Shown piece by piece: positions 32,580-40,896 of a DNA stretch of 52,331 nt. The DNA comes from JALYUA01 sp038203955 (GTDB lineage Bacteria; Acidobacteriota; Thermoanaerobaculia; UBA5066; Gp7-AA6). Position numbers and translations under genes: made by a program. Positions within the stretch are counted from its first letter, which is position 1. Every line of letters starts with the position of its first letter. Under the pieces are notes generated by a model. It saw only the letters and a list, made by a program, of their open reading frames with translations, was not told the DNA's origin and searched no databases. The DNA lies in contig JBBRDK010000016.1 in NCBI GenBank assembly GCA_038203955.1, positions 1 through 52,331 on the forward strand. Direction: 5' to 3'.

Positions 32580-34031
32580 ATGGTGGATCAGGGCGTCGGC
32601 TATGGCCGGGATCGCGACCGGGAACGCGAAGAAGAGGAAAGAAATCGGCGCGAGCGGCAGGGCACCGGCCAACAGGGCGGCTCGATGTCTGGCCAGCCGG
32701 ACTGGCGGCCCGGACAATCTTCGCAGGGTGGTGAGTCTTCGTACTGGGGCTCCTCGCAGGGGACGAGCGGAACGAGCGGCTCCCCCGGCTACGGAACCTC
32801 GGGCGGTTTCGGAGGCTACGGGTACGGCGGCGGATCGAGCTTCGGCAGCGGTTCGCCGGGGGCGGGCTCTCAGGGCGGGTCCGGATCGCAAGGCTCCTCT
32901 GGGGGATCCGGTGGAGGATCGGGCTCCAGCTTCGGGAGCGGGTCGCAGGGCTACGGCTCCCAGGGAAGCTACGGCTCCCAGAACTACGGTTCCCAGAACT
33001 ACGGCTCGCAGGGATCCGGCTCTCAGGGTTCCGGGTCTCAGAGCTATGGCTCGCAGGGCTCCCAGGGTTTCGGCTCCCAGGGCTCTCAGGGTTTCGGCTC
33101 TCAGGGCGGCGGGTACGGCTCCTCCGGCGGCTACGGATCGCAGGGCAGCGGCTACGGTTCCTCCGGGAGTGCCGGCTCGCAGGGCGGCGGGTCTGGTTCC
33201 GGCGGCTACGGTTCCTCCGGCGGGTCGCAGGCCGGTTCGGGAAGCGGCTCGCAGGGCGGATACGGTTCCTCGGGGGGCTACGGCTCTCAGGGCGGATACG
33301 GAGGCAGCGGTTCGTCCGGATACGGTTCGCAGGGCGGACTGTACGGCGGCGGCCAGGGCTACGGGCAGACGGGCGGCGGCGGAGGATCGTCGTTCGGCTC
33401 CGGCGGCTCGCAGCCCTACGGTTCGCAGGGGAGCAGCTGGGGTTCCCCGCAGGGCTTCGGCGGCGGGTACGGCCAGGAGACCCCGCAGCGCGGACGGTTC
33501 AGCGGTCGCGGCCCGAAGGGCTACACGCGTTCGGATGAGCGCATTCGCGAGGACGTGAGCGAACGGCTCGAGCAGCACGCCGACATTGATGCGTCGGACA
33601 TCGAGGTCCGGGTCGAGGACGGCGAGGTGACGCTCGAAGGCACGGTCGACGAGCGCCGCACGAAGCGGATGGCGGAAGAGGCCATCGAGAACGTCAACGG
33701 CGTGAAAGAAGTCCACAACCGGCTCCGCGTGAAGCAGGGGATCCTGAGCTCCCTCTTCGGCGGCGACGACGACAAGGACAAGGACAAGGACGAGAAAGAG
33801 CGGAGCCGGGACAGCCAGAGCATGCGGTCGGGGTCGAGCTCGGGGGCCGCCTCGAGCGGCATGTGGGGCGCGGGCGCCGGCTCCTCCGGATCGACCGGGT
33901 CTTCCGGCTCGACGGGGTCTTCCGGCTCGACGGGTTCCGGCGCGTCCACGGCGCTAGGCTCCGGCAGCGGAGAGACGACGGGGAGCTCGGGAACGACGAG
34001 CACGAGCGGCACGAAGGGCTCGGAGAGATAG
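32580..34031 (+). CDS. BON-domain protein with FUS-like Gly/Ser/Tyr/Gln region
   Basis: A 483-residue protein with no signal peptide. A charged start (GRDRDREREEEERNRRERQ, about 9-27) is followed by some 280 residues of low-complexity Gly/Ser/Gln/Tyr sequence with many YGSQG and FGSQG steps. A BON domain covers about 318-386 (DERIREDVSERLEQHADIDA, then IEVRVEDGEVTLEGTVDER). An acidic/basic run (DDDKDKDKDEKERSRD) and a Ser/Gly/Thr tail end the chain. BON domains bind membranes or surfaces. The Gly/Ser/Tyr/Gln part resembles prion-like regions of FUS and EWS proteins. ATG at 32580 follows GGGGGAG; an in-frame ATG at 32556 is the alternative. A strong terminator follows. Confidence 0.85.
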   Translation: MVDQGVGYGRDRDREREEEERNRRERQGTGQQGGSMSGQPDWRPGQSSQGGESSYWGSSQGTSGTSGSPGYGTSGGFGGYGYGGGSSFGSGSPGAGSQGGSGSQGSSGGSGGGSGSSFGSGSQGYGSQGSYGSQNYGSQNYGSQGSGSQGSGSQSYGSQGSQGFGSQGSQGFGSQGGGYGSSGGYGSQGSGYGSSGSAGSQGGGSGSGGYGSSGGSQAGSGSGSQGGYGSSGGYGSQGGYGGSGSSGYGSQGGLYGGGQGYGQTGGGGGSSFGSGGSQPYGSQGSSWGSPQGFGGGYGQETPQRGRFSGRGPKGYTRSDERIREDVSERLEQHADIDASDIEVRVEDGEVTLEGTVDERRTKRMAEEAIENVNGVKEVHNRLRVKQGILSSLFGGDDDKDKDKDEKERSRDSQSMRSGSSSGAASSGMWGAGAGSSGSTGSSGSTGSSGSTGSGASTALGSGSGETTGSSGTTSTSGTKGSER

Positions 34032-34074
34032 AACGATCCGGTGAAGTCGGCGTGAACGGCGCCGGTGTCTCGAG

Positions 34075-34110
34075 GCGCCCCGGGCGAAAAAAGCGCCCGG
34101 GGCGCTTTTT
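34075..34110 (+). terminator. Intrinsic terminator of the BON gene
   Basis: A 12-bp perfect stem (GCGCCCCGGGCG with its complement), a 7-nt A-rich loop and a T5 run, 44 bp after the BON stop codon. Confidence 0.9.
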
Positions 34111-34114
34111 AGTC

Positions 34115-34149
34115 GTCAGTTGTCAGTTCTCAGGTGTCAGTTGTCAGTT
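34115..34149. repeat. Heptad array after terminator
   Basis: Five units: GTCAGTT GTCAGTT CTCAGGT GTCAGTT GTCAGTT. On the minus strand they encode the last residues (TDN) and the TGA stop of the hot-dog protein. Confidence 0.92.
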
Positions 34150-34628
34150 TTCTTCGCCTTTCGGCGCACCGACAGCGTGAGCTCGAACCGCGCGACCGGC
34201 TCGTCTCCGGAGAGCTCGGGCACCGTCGCGACGACCCGCACGGGAAGGTTCTCGCGCTCCCCGCTCGCCTCCGCGCGATCCAGGAGCTCGCGGATCTCAC
34301 TTCCCTGTTCGCACGCGAAATTGACCGCGCCCTCGGCCCGCCGGAGGAACTCGGCGCGCGCGTCCTTGAAGATCACCGAAATGCGCCCCCCGCGTTCGCG
34401 CAGGAGCCGGAAGCCGAGTAGCGCGGCGGCGGCGTCGGCGCCGGAGCAGAGCACGCCGAAATACATCGACCCCAGGTGATTGCGCGTCCGGCGCGTCAGG
34501 GGAATCTGCAGGACGCACCGCTCACCGTCCATGGCGATCACGGTCGGCCGGATCCAGGCGAGCAGCCGGATGTGGCGCCATGCCCACGCCCGGAGGGCGA
34601 GGGTCTGGCGAAGACGGTCGAAGCGCAC
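34137..34628 (-). CDS. DUF4442/PaaI-like hot-dog protein
   Basis: A 163-residue protein of the hot-dog thioesterase type. The core reads LTRRTRNHLGSMYFGVLCSGADAAAALL (residues about 43-72), the NHLGSMYFG segment being the long helix entry seen in DUF4442 proteins. A basic C-terminal strand (ARFELTLSVRRKAKK) ends it. Members are thought to act on acyl-CoA-like thioesters, but the substrate is unknown. The stop codon and last residues come from the heptad array. It is divergent from the M14 peptidase, with a heptad tract and a 58-bp repeat between them. Confidence 0.78.
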   Translation of the reverse strand: MRFDRLRQTLALRAWAWRHIRLLAWIRPTVIAMDGERCVLQIPLTRRTRNHLGSMYFGVLCSGADAAAALLGFRLLRERGGRISVIFKDARAEFLRRAEGAVNFACEQGSEIRELLDRAEASGERENLPVRVVATVPELSGDEPVARFELTLSVRRKAKKTDN

Positions 34629-34669
34629 GGGACGATCGTATGGCGGATTGGAGCGCGGGCGCTTCGCGC

Positions 34670-34711
34670 GGGCGAAGGGCGAACAGCGAAGAGCCCTTTC
34701 CTTCGATTCCC
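34670..34711. repeat. Heptad tract leading into a 58-bp repeat
   Basis: Six units, GGGCGAA GGGCGAA CAGCGAA GAGCCCT TTCCTTC GATTCCC, in register with the inverted 58-bp repeat that starts at 34712. Confidence 0.65.
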
Positions 34712-34770
34712 GATCCAGTTGACCGCGGAGTACCGCGGCCGTCTCGCTCCCGTTGGGTCGCTCGGCTCCC
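34712..34770 (-). repeat. 58-bp interspersed repeat, copy 5 (inverted)
   Basis: Complete copy in inverted orientation with one extra G (CCGTTGGGTCGC), hence 59 bp. It lies just upstream of the M14 peptidase start. Confidence 0.87.
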
Positions 34771-34819
34771 GTTTCCCGAGGTGAAATACACTTCCCGCGA
34801 AAACGAACGGAGAAAATCC

Positions 34820-37345
34820 ATGACCCTCGTCTTCCGTGCCGCGCTGGCCGCGCTCTTCCTCGCCTCGTGCGCGCTCGGCGCGAAGATTCCGACGCCTTCC
34901 GAGAGCGTCGGGTTCCAGGTCGGCGCGGACCGGCACCTGGCCGATTACCGCCAGATCGCGACGTACTTCAAGGCCCTCGCCGCCGGCTCGCCCCGCGTGA
35001 AGCTCGAGGTTCTCGGAAAGACGACGCTCGGCGAAGACATGTTCATGGCGGTGATCTCTTCCGAGGAAAACATCCAGAACCTGCCGCGCCTGCGGGAGAT
35101 CTCCCGCCGGCTGGCGGATCCCCGCGGCCTCTCCGAAGCCGACACCGCGGCGCTGGCCCGCGAGGGCAGGCTCATTCTGCTGATCACCTGCAACATTCAC
35201 TCGACGGAGATCGGCGCCTCGCAGATGGCGATGGAGTGGGCGCACGCTCTCGCAACGGCGACCGATCCCGAGACGCGGCGGCGCCTCGACCGGGTCGTGC
35301 TCCTTCTCGTTCCGTCCCTGAATCCGGACGGCCAGATCATGGAGACGGAGTGGTATCGGAAGAATCTCGGGACGAAATACGAGGGCAGCCGCATGCCCTG
35401 GCTGTACCACCACTATGTCGGCCACGACAACAACCGCGACTGGTACATGCTCACTCAGAAGGAAACGAAGGCGATGACCCGCGCCGCGTACCACGAATGG
35501 TTCCCGCAGGTGTGGCTGGACGAGCATCAGATGGGATCGGCCGGGCCGCGGATCTTCGTGCCCCCGTACGCCGATCCCGTGGACACCGACATCCATCCTC
35601 TCGTCTGGCGCGAAGTGAACCTGATCGGCTCGAACATGGCGCTCCGCATGGAGCAGGCCGGCAAGTCGGGAATCATCTACGGCTACTCGTACGACGCGTA
35701 CTGGCCAGGCGGGACGAAGAACACGGCCTGGTACAAGAACATCTCGGGGCTTCTCACGGAGGTGGCGTCCGCGCGTCTGGCGACGCCGATCACGATCTCG
35801 CCGGGCGAGCTCGCCGGCGGGCGCAAGGGCCTCGTCGAGTACGTCCCCCAGACGAACTTTCCCAACCCGTGGCCGGGCGGGACGTGGCGCCTGCGCGACA
35901 TCATGGATTACGAGCGCATTGCGTCAGACGCAATTTTGGAAACCTGCGCCGACCGGAAGGAGGATTTCCTCCGCGACATGGCCGCGCGCGCCCGGACATC
36001 CATCGCCGCCGCGGGCCCGAAGGACGCCTTCCGGATTCCGGCGTCTCAACGCGACCGCGCGACCGCGCTCCGGCTTGCGCAGCTCATGGTCGACCACGGC
36101 GTCGAGGTGAAGAGCGCCGCGAACGGCGACGTCTGGATTCCCCTCGCGCAGCCCTACGGCCGCTTCGTCACGGAGATGTTCACGACGCAGCGCTACCCGG
36201 AGGTGAAGCTGGTTCCCGGAAAGGACATCGTGCGGCCCTACGACGTGGCCGCGTGGTCCCTCCCGCTCATGATGGGCGTCGACGCCGAGCGCGGCGCTCT
36301 GCCGGACGCGCTCAAGCCCTTCGCGATGCCGGCGGCGGCAGCCCCTTCGGGCGCCGGCTCGTACGCGCTCGCGCCGGGAAGCGCCGAGAACGCGAAGGCG
36401 GTCAACGCGGCCCTGCGGGGAAAAGGATCGGTCTCCATCGTTCGCGCAGGCTGGAAAGAGGGTGGGCGCGACTGGCCCGCGGGAACGGTTATCTTCGACG
36501 GCGCGGCCGCGAAGTCGGCGTCGAGCGCGGTGGCGCCCGGCGTCGCGTGGACGCCCGTGGGGAGCGCGCCCGCGGGCGCCGAGAAGCTCACCGCCCCCCG
36601 CGTCGCGCTCTACAAGCCGTGGGCCGCTTCGATGGACGAGGGTTGGACGCGCTGGGTCCTCGAGCAGTACGGCTTCGAGCCGAAGAACGTCGACAACAAG
36701 ACCATCCGCGCCGGGAAGCTCAAGGAGTCCTTCGACGTGCTCGTCCTGCCCGACGTCGATAGAGAGATCATCGAAAAGGGCAAGCCGAAGGTCGAAGAGG
36801 GCGCGATGAAATATTTCGCCGAGCTGCCGGCCGATTACGCGGGCGGGCTCGAGAAGGAGGGTTCCAAGGCTTTGAAGGACTTCGTCGAGTCCGGCGGGAC
36901 GATCGTCGCGATGGCGGACTCTTCCGACTGGGTCCTGGAAGAGTTCAACGTCCCGGTGCGCAACACGCTCGCGAAGGTGAAGGCGGACGACTTCGGCCTG
37001 CCGGGCTCGATCCTGCGGGTGCGCGTCTCTCCGCACCCGGTCACCTACGGGCTTCCCGAGGACGCGGCGGTGTTTGCCGACTCGCCGATCGCGTTTCAAA
37101 CCGCGGTTCCCGGCGCCGAGATGGAGCGCTGGGTGCTCGCCTCGTATCCGGGAGACGGCCGCGACATCCTCCTCTCCGGCTGGATCCGCGGCGAGGACCG
37201 CCTCGCTCACCGGGCGGCGGCGGTAGCGATGACGTATGGCAAGGGGCGGCTCGTGCTGCTCGGGTTTCGGCCGCAGCATCGGGCGCAGACCCACGGCACG
37301 TACCCGTTTCTCTTCAACGCGCTCTACTGGTCGGTGGCGAAGTGA
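34820..37345 (+). CDS. M14-type zinc carboxypeptidase, exported
   Basis: An 841-residue exported M14-family metallopeptidase. The start (MTLVFRAALAALFLASCALG) is a signal peptide with a lipobox-like LASC, so it may be a lipoprotein. Zinc ligands are in CNIHSTEIGASQMA (HxxE near 126) and the later histidine in YHHYVGHDNNRDWYML; VPSLNPDGQ and the catalytic glutamate in SGLLTEVASARL are present. The C-terminal third (about 560-840) looks like a class I glutamine-amidotransferase-like or beta domain (FDVLVLPDVDREI, GKGRLVLLGFRPQHR), common in large acidobacterial M14 proteins. The ATG follows GGAGAAAATCC. Confidence 0.9.
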   Translation: MTLVFRAALAALFLASCALGAKIPTPSESVGFQVGADRHLADYRQIATYFKALAAGSPRVKLEVLGKTTLGEDMFMAVISSEENIQNLPRLREISRRLADPRGLSEADTAALAREGRLILLITCNIHSTEIGASQMAMEWAHALATATDPETRRRLDRVVLLLVPSLNPDGQIMETEWYRKNLGTKYEGSRMPWLYHHYVGHDNNRDWYMLTQKETKAMTRAAYHEWFPQVWLDEHQMGSAGPRIFVPPYADPVDTDIHPLVWREVNLIGSNMALRMEQAGKSGIIYGYSYDAYWPGGTKNTAWYKNISGLLTEVASARLATPITISPGELAGGRKGLVEYVPQTNFPNPWPGGTWRLRDIMDYERIASDAILETCADRKEDFLRDMAARARTSIAAAGPKDAFRIPASQRDRATALRLAQLMVDHGVEVKSAANGDVWIPLAQPYGRFVTEMFTTQRYPEVKLVPGKDIVRPYDVAAWSLPLMMGVDAERGALPDALKPFAMPAAAAPSGAGSYALAPGSAENAKAVNAALRGKGSVSIVRAGWKEGGRDWPAGTVIFDGAAAKSASSAVAPGVAWTPVGSAPAGAEKLTAPRVALYKPWAASMDEGWTRWVLEQYGFEPKNVDNKTIRAGKLKESFDVLVLPDVDREIIEKGKPKVEEGAMKYFAELPADYAGGLEKEGSKALKDFVESGGTIVAMADSSDWVLEEFNVPVRNTLAKVKADDFGLPGSILRVRVSPHPVTYGLPEDAAVFADSPIAFQTAVPGAEMERWVLASYPGDGRDILLSGWIRGEDRLAHRAAAVAMTYGKGRLVLLGFRPQHRAQTHGTYPFLFNALYWSVAK

Positions 37346-37408
37346 GACGGGGGTCGCCCGGCGAGGCACGAGAAATGCTCCGGTGCCGTTCATGAGACGG
37401 ATCCGGCT

Positions 37409-37861
37409 GTGAAGCGACTGCCGCTCCTGTGCGCCGCGGCGGCGGCGGCGGCGGCGCTCGCCACCTGCCGGTCGACGAAGACCAGCGTCGCCCGGATGGC
37501 GGGTCCCACGCCGGGGCCCACCGCCTCACGTCCCGCTCCCCCGCCCCCGTCGCCGGCCCGCGCCCCCGCGACTCCGGAGGTGACTCCGATGCCCGTCGCG
37601 ACACCGTCGAGCGCCTCCCCGTACGACCGCGCGCCCGGCGTGCTGTACGAAGAAAAACGCCCTGCTCCCCCCGCGCCTCCGGCGACTCCGACCCGGCGTC
37701 CGAGCCCCGAGGCGACGGCCGCGACGGTCGCTGCCACGCCGGCGTCGGGGAGCACGCGCGGAAGGCCGACGCCCACCCGCAAGCCGGGCGCCTACTACGA
37801 GGACCCGGACACGCCGTTCCGGACGCCGACCCCGCAACCGACGCCGCAGCCCTCCCAGTAG
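37409..37861 (+). CDS. Proline-rich lipoprotein
   Basis: A 150-residue protein starting at GTG. Residues 1-20 form a lipoprotein signal (LLCAAAAAAAALATC, cysteine at 20). The rest is Pro/Thr/Ala/Ser-rich, without a folded domain, and has two similar tyrosine motifs (APGVLYEEKRP and KPGAYYEDPD). The low complexity suggests an extended periplasmic or surface spacer. Function unknown. It lies between the M14 peptidase and a TPR-like protein on the same strand, with short gaps. Confidence 0.6.
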   Translation: MKRLPLLCAAAAAAAALATCRSTKTSVARMAGPTPGPTASRPAPPPPSPARAPATPEVTPMPVATPSSASPYDRAPGVLYEEKRPAPPAPPATPTRRPSPEATAATVAATPASGSTRGRPTPTRKPGAYYEDPDTPFRTPTPQPTPQPSQ

Positions 37862-37872
37862 GCCTGGACGCC

Positions 37873-38664
37873 ATGGCCGGACGACCGGACCAGCAGGCGC
37901 TTGTCCAGCATTTTCGCGAGGCGTTCGCGGCCGATCCCTCGTGGGCGTACTCGGAGTGGTACCGAGCGCAGGAGGAGCTGCGCGAGAGCGGCCCCCCGGA
38001 AGTGGCTCGCGCGCTGGCGGAAGATCTCTGGTTGCTCCTCGATGGCCTCTCGTTTTCCTCGGAAGCCGAGCGGGCCCGCTTCCGGCACAACCTCGCCGTC
38101 TTCTTCGGGAGCGCGGGCCCCGCGGCGGACCTCGGACGGGCTCGCCGGCTCTTCGCAGCGGCGCTCGACCACTTTTCCTCCGACGACGACGCGGGATGGC
38201 GGGCGCGCGCGCACCACAATTTCGCCACCGCCCTCGCGAACCTCGGCCAAACGTCGGAGACCCTGGAGGAATCGGTCTCGCTATTCGAGCGCGCGCTTGC
38301 GTGGCGAACGTCGGAGCGCGAGATCGCGCGCGGCGTCTCGCTGCACAACCTCGGACGCGCGCTGCATCGGTGGGCGGACCTCCAACCGGAACGTTCGGGG
38401 GAGTTGCTCGAGAGGAGCGCGGCGGCCTTCACCGAGGCGGTCGAAATCCGGGGACGGCATGGATTGAGCGAGGGCCGCGCCCTCTCCCTTTTTCAGAGCG
38501 GGCTCGCGCTCGAGGCCCTCGGACGCGCCACGGAGGCCCGAGAGGCGCTGGAATCCGCCGCGGAGGAATTCGAGCGTCTCGGAAAGGCCGAGTCGGCGGC
38601 GATCGCGCTCGCCCGCGCGCAGGCCAACGCGGGCGCCCCGGATCCCGATCCCGATTCCGAGTGA
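37873..38664 (+). CDS. TPR-like helical-repeat protein
   Basis: A 263-residue cytoplasmic protein without signal peptide. The segments HHNFATALANLGQT, LHNLGRALHRWADL and LFQSGLALEALGRATEA show the A/L/G spacing of tetratricopeptide repeats (at least three, residues about 115-250). Such proteins mediate protein contacts; no enzyme domain is seen. The ATG at 37873 lies 11 bp after the lipoprotein stop and gives a clean N-terminus (MAGRPDQQALVQHF). It converges on the DNA ligase gene, 16 bp apart. Confidence 0.65.
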   Translation: MAGRPDQQALVQHFREAFAADPSWAYSEWYRAQEELRESGPPEVARALAEDLWLLLDGLSFSSEAERARFRHNLAVFFGSAGPAADLGRARRLFAAALDHFSSDDDAGWRARAHHNFATALANLGQTSETLEESVSLFERALAWRTSEREIARGVSLHNLGRALHRWADLQPERSGELLERSAAAFTEAVEIRGRHGLSEGRALSLFQSGLALEALGRATEAREALESAAEEFERLGKAESAAIALARAQANAGAPDPDPDSE

Positions 38665-38680
38665 AGCCGGCGGCCGCGCG

Positions 38681-39799
38681 TCAGCCGCGGCCTTCGAGAA
38701 GCGCCATCGGCGTGACGCGGCTCTCCTGATCCACCTGGTCGATCGTGCACTGCTTCGCCGGCTTGTCCGGGCGGAACCGAAGCAGCCGGGTCCCATGGCG
38801 GAATCGCCCGCCGGTGAAGTGGTCGTACTGCACTTCGACCACCAGCTTCGTCTGCAGCGGCTGCCATTCGCCCGTCCGCTCGGTGCTCCACCGACTCGGT
38901 CCGCCGGGGGCCTGTCCCGTGAAGCCCGGCGGCTTGACGAGCTTCTCGAGCTGAGGGAGCAGCTCCGCTTTCAGCGCCGCGGTCAGCCCCGAGCAGAACC
39001 CGACGTGGTCGAGCTTCCCGGAGGCGTCGTACAAACCGAGCAGAAGGGACCCGAGAGCCTTTCCCTTCGACGCGTACCGGAAACCGCCGACGACGCAGTC
39101 GGCCGTCCGCAGCAACTTGATCTTCTGCATGCCCGTCCGGTCGCCCGAGCGGTAGTCGAAGTCCGCGCGCTTGGCGATGACGCCGTCCATCGCGCCGCCG
39201 GACGATCGCAGCCACTTGCGCGCCTGCGCGAGATCCGACGTCGCCGGGGAGAGCCGGATTCCCGGGATTCCTTCGAGGCGCTTCGCCGCGAACGCCTCCA
39301 GCCGTTTCCGGCGCTCCGCCATCGGGAGAGAGGTCAGGAGCTCTCCCTTCTCGTCGACGAGCAGGTCGAAGACGAGAAAGAGGCCGGGTGTCTCCGCGGC
39401 GAGCTTGCGGATGCGGCTCTCCGCCGGATGGATCCGCTGCAGCAGGTCGTCGAAGGACAGCTCCTCGCCGATCGGGATGACGATCTCACCGTCGAGGACG
39501 AACCGCGAGGCGCCGATCGCCCTCACGTTCGCCACGACTTCTGGAAAATACCGCGCGAGCGGCTGACCCGCCTTGGATTGAAGCTCGATCGCGTCTCCGT
39601 CGCGGAATGCCAGGCACCGGAACCCGTCCCACTTGGGCTCGTACAGCCACTCGGGCCCCTTCGGAATCTCGGCGACGAGGAGGCCCGCCATCGGAAGGTA
39701 AGGCGGACGGATCGGAAGATCGATCTCGGTCGGCGCGGCGTCGGAGCCCGCGGGCGGCGGCGGAGTCTCCTTCGGGGCGGACTTGCGGCGAGGGCTCAT
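38681..39799 (-). CDS. ATP-dependent DNA ligase (LigC/LigD ligase type)
   Basis: A 372-residue ATP-dependent ligase. The adenylated lysine is in EPKWDGFRCL (motif I, residue about 53). Motifs FVLDGEIVI, LFLVFDLL, DGVIAKR and KIKLLRTADCVVGGF follow, then the OB-fold with a C-terminal LRFRPDKPAKQC. This matches the ligase part of LigD or stand-alone LigC of bacterial non-homologous end joining. It starts at ATG 39799 with a 4-bp overlap to the upstream polymerase gene, so the two halves of a LigD-type protein are separate coupled genes. No nuclease domain is seen, and no Ku gene is in the window. Confidence 0.9.
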   Translation of the reverse strand: MSPRRKSAPKETPPPPAGSDAAPTEIDLPIRPPYLPMAGLLVAEIPKGPEWLYEPKWDGFRCLAFRDGDAIELQSKAGQPLARYFPEVVANVRAIGASRFVLDGEIVIPIGEELSFDDLLQRIHPAESRIRKLAAETPGLFLVFDLLVDEKGELLTSLPMAERRKRLEAFAAKRLEGIPGIRLSPATSDLAQARKWLRSSGGAMDGVIAKRADFDYRSGDRTGMQKIKLLRTADCVVGGFRYASKGKALGSLLLGLYDASGKLDHVGFCSGLTAALKAELLPQLEKLVKPPGFTGQAPGGPSRWSTERTGEWQPLQTKLVVEVQYDHFTGGRFRHGTRLLRFRPDKPAKQCTIDQVDQESRVTPMALLEGRG

Positions 39800-40854
39800 A
39801 AATATTTCTCCAGCCGGAAACGGCCTTTCGCGGCGAGCACCGGCGCCCACAGGTCTCCGAGGGCGCCGACCCGCGCCGGCACGTTGTCGATCCGGAAATC
39901 TTCGAGCGCAACGCCCTGGTCGATCTCTTTCCACGTGACGGGAACCGAGACCGTGGCCTTCGGCTTCGGGCGCACGGAGTAGATGGAGGCGAGGGTCCGC
40001 CCCCAGGCGTTCTGGTTGTAATCGACCAGCACGCGTCCCTTCGGACGCTTGGCGATCTTGTACTCGGCCGTCACGAGCGAGGAGTCTCGCGCCTCCATCG
40101 CCCGGGCGAACTCCTTCGCGAAGGCCCAGACCTGCTTCTGAGTCGGCCCGCGGACGATGGGGACATACACGTGGATCCCCTTCGACCCGGTCGTCTTCGG
40201 ATAGCACGGCATGCCGAGCGCCTCGAGCGATTCGTGGACCAGCCGCGCGGTGTCAAGGACCTGCTCGAAGCCCGCGCCGGGCACCGGATCCAGGTCGAAG
40301 TGCAGGTAGTCGGGCCGGTCCACGTCGTCGCACCGGGCGTACCACTGGTTCAGGTCGATGCAGCCGAGGTTCACGACCCAGAGGAGCGACGCCAGATCCT
40401 GGACCATCGGAAAATCGATGACGTTTCCCGAGGCGTGCTCGATCGAACAGAGCTCGATCCAGTCGGGCCGCGGCGAAGGCGCCCGCTTCATGAAAAAGAA
40501 CTCCCCCGCCGCGCCGTGCGGGTATCGCTTCATCACCATCGCGCGGTCCTTCAGATGCGGCAGGAGCGCCGGCGAGACGTCGGCGTAGTACTGGAGCAGA
40601 TCGCCCTTGGTGATCCCGATCTCCGGCCAGAAGAGCTTGCCGAGGTTTGTCAGCTTGACTTCGCGCCCGCCGACCGTCAGCTCCGCGTCTCCGTCGCGCG
40701 GAATCGCGACTCCCGCGGAACCCGAACCGCCGGGAGAGGGCGCGCGCGCCGCCGCCGGCGCCTTCGTCCGCCGCGACGGATGTCGGTCCCGGGTCACGGG
40801 CGCCGCGCCCGCGCTCTTCGCGCGTCCGCCGCCGGTTCGGGTCGTGGTTGCCAT
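39796..40854 (-). CDS. LigD-type NHEJ primase-polymerase
   Basis: A 352-residue archaeo-eukaryotic primase-polymerase as found in LigD. After a basic, disordered N-terminus (about 1-55, many R/K/A/P) come VKLTNLGKLFWPEIGITKGDLL, KRYPHGAAGEFFFMKRAP, NLGCIDLNQWYAR and HFDLDPVPG with the metal-binding DxD. Then TTGSKGIHVYVPI and RVLVDYNQNAWGRT follow. Such enzymes fill gaps with ribonucleotides at broken ends. It is coupled to the ligase by a 4-bp overlap. The upstream 219-residue gene is on the same strand, 42 bp away. Confidence 0.93.
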   Translation of the reverse strand: MATTTRTGGGRAKSAGAAPVTRDRHPSRRTKAPAAARAPSPGGSGSAGVAIPRDGDAELTVGGREVKLTNLGKLFWPEIGITKGDLLQYYADVSPALLPHLKDRAMVMKRYPHGAAGEFFFMKRAPSPRPDWIELCSIEHASGNVIDFPMVQDLASLLWVVNLGCIDLNQWYARCDDVDRPDYLHFDLDPVPGAGFEQVLDTARLVHESLEALGMPCYPKTTGSKGIHVYVPIVRGPTQKQVWAFAKEFARAMEARDSSLVTAEYKIAKRPKGRVLVDYNQNAWGRTLASIYSVRPKPKATVSVPVTWKEIDQGVALEDFRIDNVPARVGALGDLWAPVLAAKGRFRLEKYL

Positions 40855-40896
40855 AACCGCCCCCCATTCAAGAAGGAGGCCGAAACCGCCGAAGAG

